From: Plantibacter auratus
Lineage (GTDB): Bacteria > Actinomycetota > Actinomycetes > Actinomycetales > Microbacteriaceae
Direction: 5' to 3'
Assembly: GCF_050587365.1 (NCBI RefSeq)
Contig: NZ_JBOBFV010000001.1
Coordinates: forward strand, 868,001 to 932,000
Length of the DNA stretch: 64,000 nt
Part shown: in pieces, positions 60,526 to 64,000 of the stretch
Numbering within the stretch: the first letter of the stretch is position 1
Layout of the letters: the number at the start of each line of letters is the position of its first letter
Made by a program: the position numbers and the translations under genes
The notes under the pieces: generated by a model
The model's input: the letters and a program-made list of their open reading frames with translations, nothing else
Database searches by the model: none
Told to the model about the DNA's origin: nothing

Positions 60526-61370
60526 CCCCACACCTCATCGACACCACCGTCACCGCGGCCCTCGTCGAGGACGCCCCGTGGGGCGACCTGACGGCGGCGG
60601 CCCTCATCCCGGAGGACGCCACGGCCTCGGCCTCCCTGGCCGCCCGCGAGGCGGGCGTCTTCAGCGGTTCGGCCGTGTTCGAGGCGGCGTTCCGACTGAC
60701 CGACCCACGCATCACGGTCGCGTTCCTCGTCGCCGACGGCGAACGGTTCGCTGCGGGCGACACCATCGCCATGGTGTCGGGTCCGGCGCGTGCCGTCCTG
60801 ACCGCTGAGCGCGTCGCCCTGAACTTCGTCCAGCGGATGAGCGGCATCGCGACCATCACCGCGGCGTACGTCGAAGCCGTGTCCGACACCCGCGCCCGCA
60901 TCGTCGACACCCGGAAGACGACCCCGGGCCTGCGCGTCTTCGAGCGCCACGCGGTGCGATCGGGCGGCGGGCACAACCACCGCCATTCGCTCTCCGACGC
61001 CGTCATGGTCAAGGACAACCACCTGGCGGTCCTCCTCGAGCGCGGCCTGACGGTCACCGAGGCGTTGCTGCGGGCTCGCGAGGAGCTCCCGCACACGACG
61101 ACGATCGAGGTCGAGGTCGACCGCCTGGACCAGATCGAGGCGGTGCTCGCGGCGGGCGTCGACACGATCATGCTCGACAACTTCACCGTCGACCAGCTCC
61201 GCGAGGGCGTCGCGCTGATCGCCGGCCGCGCCATCGTGGAGGCGAGCGGGAACGTGACGCTGACGACGGTGCGGGCCATCGCGGAGACCGGCGTCGATGT
61301 CATCTCCTCCGGTGCCCTCACCCACAGCGTCCGGTCCCTCGACCTCGGGCTCGACGTCTCGGTCGACTGA
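60519..61370 (+). CDS. nadC: Nicotinate-nucleotide pyrophosphorylase (carboxylating)
   Basis: 283 residues from the ATG overlapping the nadB stop. Family motifs: EDAPWGDLTAA, LNFVQRMSGIAT, DTRKTTPGLR (phosphoribosyl-binding), HNHRHSLSDAVMVKDNHL and EVEVDRLDQ, IMLDNF and VEASGNVTL. It converts quinolinate and PRPP to nicotinate mononucleotide with CO2 release. One base separates its stop from the cysteine desulfurase start. Confidence 0.95.
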   Translation: MLTPHLIDTTVTAALVEDAPWGDLTAAALIPEDATASASLAAREAGVFSGSAVFEAAFRLTDPRITVAFLVADGERFAAGDTIAMVSGPARAVLTAERVALNFVQRMSGIATITAAYVEAVSDTRARIVDTRKTTPGLRVFERHAVRSGGGHNHRHSLSDAVMVKDNHLAVLLERGLTVTEALLRAREELPHTTTIEVEVDRLDQIEAVLAAGVDTIMLDNFTVDQLREGVALIAGRAIVEASGNVTLTTVRAIAETGVDVISSGALTHSVRSLDLGLDVSVD

Positions 61371-61371
61371 G

Positions 61372-62514
61372 ATGCTCTACCTCGACAACGCCGCGACGAC
61401 GCCGGTGCGCCCGGAGGTGCTCGAGGCGATGTGGCCGTACCTGACGAGCACCTTCGGCAACCCGTCGAGCCATCACACCGTCGGCGAGGCGGCGGCCGGG
61501 GCGTTGCGGGACGCCCGGCGACGCGTCGCGACCGTGCTGGGCGTCCGACCTGGAGACGTGGTGTTCACCTCGGGCGGCACCGAAGCGGACAACCTCGCAG
61601 TCAAGGGCATCACCCTGGCGGCCCTCGATCGCGGACGCCATGTCGTCACCTCGCCGATCGAGCACGAGGCGGTCGCGGAATCGGTCGCGTACCTCACGCG
61701 GTTCCACGGGGTCGAGGCCACCGTCCTCCCGGTGGACGGGACCGGCCTGGTCGACCCGGCCGAACTCGCCGCTGCACTGCGGCCGGACACAGTGCTCGTC
61801 TCGGTGATGGCGGCCAACAACGAGATCGGCACGGTCCAGGACCTGTCGGCGCTCGGAGGCGTCGCCCAGGCCGCAGGCGTCCCGTTCCACACCGATGCCG
61901 TGCAGGCGGCGGGATGGCTGCCGCTCGGACTGGATCGCCTCGGCGTGGACGCGCTGAGCCTGGCCGGCCACAAGCTCGGTGCTCCGAAGGGCGTCGGACT
62001 GCTCGCCGTGCGCGGCTCCCTGCCGTTGGAACCGCTCCTGCACGGTGGCGGTCAGGAACGCGGTCGCCGGAGCGGGACCGAACAGGTGGCCGCCGCCGTC
62101 GGGCTCGCGACGGCGCTGGAGCTCGCCGAGCGTGATCGGGTGGAAGCGGTGGACCGCGTCAGCGGACTGCGTGACGCGTTCATCGCGAGGGTCCTGAACG
62201 AGGTCCCGCGTGCTCGGTTGACGGGCCACCCCGAACGACGCCTACCGGGCATCGCATCGTTCGTGTTCCCCGGGACCTCCGGCGAGGCGGTCCTCCTCGA
62301 ACTCGAACGGCGGGGCGTCATCTCCTCGAGCGGCTCCGCGTGTGCCGCCGGCAGCGACGAGCCGTCACCGGCCCTCCTCGCGATCGGCATCGCTCCGGAG
62401 GTCGCACAGACCGCCGTGCGCTTCAGTTGGACCGCCGCCGTCACTGCGGCCGAGCTGGACCGGACGGCGAACGCCGTCGTCGCCTCGGTGGAGGCCGTCG
62501 CGGGTCTCCGCTGA
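61372..62514 (+). CDS. Cysteine desulfurase (NifS/IscS family)
   Basis: 380 residues from ATG, one base after nadC. PLP lysine Lys201 in LAGHKLGAPKG; catalytic Cys324 in SSGSACAAGSDEPS; substrate/PLP segments YLDNAATTP, TSGGTEADNLA, MAANNEIGT and HTDAVQAAG. The Cys-bearing loop is of the longer group I (NifS/IscS) type. As the last gene of the NAD operon it probably supplies sulfur for the NadA cluster, as the nifS-like gene beside nadB does in Bacillus. No scaffold gene is nearby. Confidence 0.92.
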   Translation: MLYLDNAATTPVRPEVLEAMWPYLTSTFGNPSSHHTVGEAAAGALRDARRRVATVLGVRPGDVVFTSGGTEADNLAVKGITLAALDRGRHVVTSPIEHEAVAESVAYLTRFHGVEATVLPVDGTGLVDPAELAAALRPDTVLVSVMAANNEIGTVQDLSALGGVAQAAGVPFHTDAVQAAGWLPLGLDRLGVDALSLAGHKLGAPKGVGLLAVRGSLPLEPLLHGGGQERGRRSGTEQVAAAVGLATALELAERDRVEAVDRVSGLRDAFIARVLNEVPRARLTGHPERRLPGIASFVFPGTSGEAVLLELERRGVISSSGSACAAGSDEPSPALLAIGIAPEVAQTAVRFSWTAAVTAAELDRTANAVVASVEAVAGLR

Positions 62515-62524
62515 ACCCCACGAC

Positions 62525-62550
62525 GCCCGACCGGACGGATCCGGCCGGGC
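62525..62550 (+). terminator. Terminator of the NAD operon
   Basis: GCCCGACCGGA (62525-62535) pairs with 62540-62550 with one mismatch in 11, loop 4 nt, ten bases after the stop. Confidence 0.65.
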
Positions 62551-62609
62551 GCTCGGTGCCGGGTGTCCGACGCCGGGTGTCTGGCGGCGCTCACCGCCGG
62601 AGGCTGGGC

Positions 62610-62615
62610 TACGGT
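62610..62615 (+). promoter_or_regulatory. -10 hexamer TACGGT, predicted leaderless start
   Basis: TACGGT ends seven bases before the ATG at 62623, without a Shine-Dalgarno sequence. Confidence 0.4.
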
Positions 62616-62622
62616 GGGATCC

Positions 62623-62823
62623 ATGAGCACCGAGCAGGACGCGGCAGACCGCGCACGACGTCGACACGACAACGAGGACGCTGACGCCGTCACCCGGTTC
62701 CTCGCCGAGCGTGACCCGGAGTACGACCTCCACACGGAGCGTCTGGTCGACCCGGAGGAGGTCATCCTCAAGGACTGGCTGCCGCACGCGACCCCGACCG
62801 ACGGTGGCGCCCCCGCTCCCTGA
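62623..62823 (+). CDS. Small charged protein of unknown function
   Basis: 66 residues from ATG, very rich in Asp, Glu and Arg in the first half (STEQDAADRARRRHDNED). The second half has LVDPEEVILKDWLPHATP and a Pro/Gly/Ala end. No family is recognised, no membrane segment is present. It is soluble and probably largely helical at its N-terminus. The TACGGT hexamer seven bases upstream and the terminator before it support an independent gene. Codon use fits the neighbours. Confidence 0.6.
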   Translation: MSTEQDAADRARRRHDNEDADAVTRFLAERDPEYDLHTERLVDPEEVILKDWLPHATPTDGGAPAP

Positions 62824-62958
62824 GGGACGACGCCCACCCGCGCCGGATCGTCTCATGATCTAGCCGTCCACGCCTCGGAACACAAGTGGTTGCCGTGCGG
62901 GCGCGGGCCCGCGAGGCTTGAACGGTGACCGAGAGTCGGGATCAGAGACGGAGCTGAC
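62824..62958 (+). other. Spacer before the helical protein gene
   Basis: 135 bases. Apart from GGAG seven bases before the ATG at 62959 I see no convincing promoter, repeat or hairpin here. Confidence 0.5.
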
Positions 62959-63174
62959 ATGGGATTCCTGGACAACGCCAAGGACGCTGCTGAGGCGACC
63001 GGCCGGAAGATCGGCGAGACCGTCGAAGACGCCAAGGACCGGATCGGCGACAAGGTCGACGAGGCCAAGGCCGACGCGAAGGTGAAGCAGGCGGAGGCCG
63101 ACGTGAAGAAGGCCGAGGCCGAGCGCGACACCACCGAGGCGAAGAACGACTACAAGGAGCAGCTGCGCGACTGA
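62959..63174 (+). CDS. Small Lys/Glu/Ala-rich helical (LEA/CsbD-like) protein
   Basis: 71 residues from ATG, with GGAG upstream. Composition is almost wholly Ala, Lys, Glu and Asp after the MGFLDNAKDAAEATG start, predicted as one long amphipathic helix with repeated KxDEAK/AEADVKKAEAE-type heptads. Such proteins resemble LEA group or CsbD-like stress proteins that protect membranes or proteins during drying or osmotic stress; the function is inferred only from composition. It is followed by its own terminator. Confidence 0.75.
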   Translation: MGFLDNAKDAAEATGRKIGETVEDAKDRIGDKVDEAKADAKVKQAEADVKKAEAERDTTEAKNDYKEQLRD

Positions 63175-63190
63175 CGCGCCCTCTGAACGA

Positions 63191-63226
63191 CGAGGACCCC
63201 GCCTGGCGAACGCCGCGGGGTCCTCG
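63191..63226 (+). terminator. Terminator of the helical protein gene
   Basis: A perfect 12-bp stem (CGAGGACCCCGC at 63191-63202 with 63215-63226) with 12-nt loop, 17 bases after the stop. Confidence 0.75.
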
Positions 63227-63311
63227 CTCATTGTCGGGGCGCGGGTCTCCCCCGGCGACAACCGGGGCCGGTGATGCCGATGTGATCGCCGAGACCCGCC
63301 GGAAAAGGGTT

Positions 63312-63340
63312 CTGACAGCGCCGATCTCGAGTGCCATCAT
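63312..63340 (+). promoter_or_regulatory. Promoter of the carboxymuconolactone decarboxylase-family gene
   Basis: CTGACA (63312-63317) and CATCAT (63335-63340) are separated by 17 bases, matching the housekeeping -35/-10 layout. The leader to the ATG at 63394 would be about 47 bases. Confidence 0.5.
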
Positions 63341-63393
63341 GAACGGTAGCCGCGGACGCCCGGCCCGCGACCCGTTCCGACGAGGTGGCCGAC

Positions 63394-63963
63394 ATGTCGA
63401 TCCTCCGCACCATTCCCGAAGCCGATGCCGATGCGACGACGGCCGCGATGTACGACGACGACATCGCCGACCAGGGTTTCGTCGCGGCGCACACGAAGGT
63501 GATGGCGTTGAACCCCGGGGCCTACGCCGCATGGGAGGCGCTGATCGGTGAGATCGCCCGACCGCTCGGCCTGCGACGCTACGAGCTCGTGACGCTCGCC
63601 GCGGCGCGAGGGACGCGGTCACGGCATTGCCGTCTCGCTCACGGCCGGAGATCGCTGTCGCTGTTCGAGGAGGACCAGCTCGTGCGCATCGCGGCGGACT
63701 ATCGCGACGCCGGTCTGAGCCCCGCGGAGGTCGCGATGATGGCCTACGCGGAACGGGTGGGTCGCGACTCGGACCGGATGACCGACGCCGACAGCCTGAC
63801 CCTGCGCCAGCACGGCTTCTCCGACCGGGAGATCCTCGACATCACCCTCGCTGCGGCCGCCCGCAACTACTACAGCCGAGCGATCCAGGCGCTCGCGGTC
63901 GACGTCGACGTTCCGGAGGACATCAGACCCGAACTGCGGGACGCGCTCGTCCGGGGCCTCTGA
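63394..63963 (+). CDS. Carboxymuconolactone decarboxylase / AhpD-like family protein
   Basis: 189 residues from the ATG at 63394, which has GAGGTGG six bases upstream; a GTG at 63385 is less likely. All-helical CMD fold with the central motif SRHCRLAHG (about residues 72-80). Classical AhpD peroxidases have ExxCxxCxxxH; here the first Cys is Ser and only the second Cys and the His remain. This is the 'peroxidase-related' subgroup; a two-Cys redox cycle is not possible without a partner thiol. No neighbour suggests a substrate; the final 37 bases of the window contain nothing recognisable. Confidence 0.82.
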   Translation: MSILRTIPEADADATTAAMYDDDIADQGFVAAHTKVMALNPGAYAAWEALIGEIARPLGLRRYELVTLAAARGTRSRHCRLAHGRRSLSLFEEDQLVRIAADYRDAGLSPAEVAMMAYAERVGRDSDRMTDADSLTLRQHGFSDREILDITLAAAARNYYSRAIQALAVDVDVPEDIRPELRDALVRGL

Positions 63964-64000
63964 AACGCGACACCGCGGGCTAGCGCTCCGAGACCTGGCC

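Overview
The window is core chromosome of a high-G+C actinobacterium, most likely a member of Microbacteriaceae. This is inferred from the strongly G/C-biased third codon positions, frequent GTG starts, an AdnA/AdnB helicase-nuclease pair instead of RecBCD, small actinobacterial markers (DUF3107, DUF3117), actinobacterial-type DapD, an IdeR/DtxR iron box and an NrtR-type NAD regulator. No rRNA, tRNA, CRISPR array, prophage or insertion sequence was seen. Nearly every base belongs to a gene or a short, interpretable spacer.

Layout. 1-16.5 kb is a genome-maintenance block: a PDZ protease (cut by the window edge), a DUF2342 zincin-like protein, an orphan E1/cyclodehydratase-like protein, UvrD2, NudC, a degenerate phosphotransferase, AdnB and AdnA, DUF3107, a small membrane protein, a ferritin-like protein and an RhlE-type DEAD-box helicase. 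The gene content and rough order recall the Rv3194c-Rv3211 region of mycobacteria. 16.7-25.2 kb holds a PHP phosphoesterase, a membrane EEP-family protein, aminopeptidase P, a stress protein, an overlapping trio (MgtE-N/CBS protein, DUF1003, Mrp), TatB, an O-methyltransferase and the 57-residue DUF3117 gene. 25.3-32.2 kb carries a PIG-V-like mannosyltransferase and lysine/diaminopimelate genes (dapE and dapD divergent, dapC next to a 7Fe ferredoxin), plus citrate synthase. 32.2-36.5 kb is the EfeUOB iron importer behind an iron box, then a lipoprotein. 36.6-38.5 kb is typA.

38.7-50.8 kb contains two complete oligopeptide ABC importers, each with one substrate-binding lipoprotein, two permeases and one fused double ATPase, separated by a PH-domain gene. 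51-56.7 kb has a CPBP membrane protein and the glycine cleavage operon gcvTHP behind a tandem glycine riboswitch. 56.8-62.5 kb is a de novo NAD operon: NrtR-like regulator, nadA, nadB, nadC and a cysteine desulfurase that probably supplies sulfur for the NadA cluster. The last 1.5 kb has two small proteins and a carboxymuconolactone decarboxylase-family protein.

Recurring themes. Many genes have a TAnnnT-like -10 hexamer ending 6-7 nt before the start codon, which predicts leaderless mRNAs. Long perfect hairpins sit at most convergent gene ends. A dispersed repeat related to CTGAGCCTGTCGAAG occurs only in three convergent spacers. Nothing here amounts to a wholly new system. The observations most worth following are the predicted leaderless promoters, the pseudokinase-like protein beside adnAB, the orphan cyclodehydratase-like protein and the junction-specific repeat.
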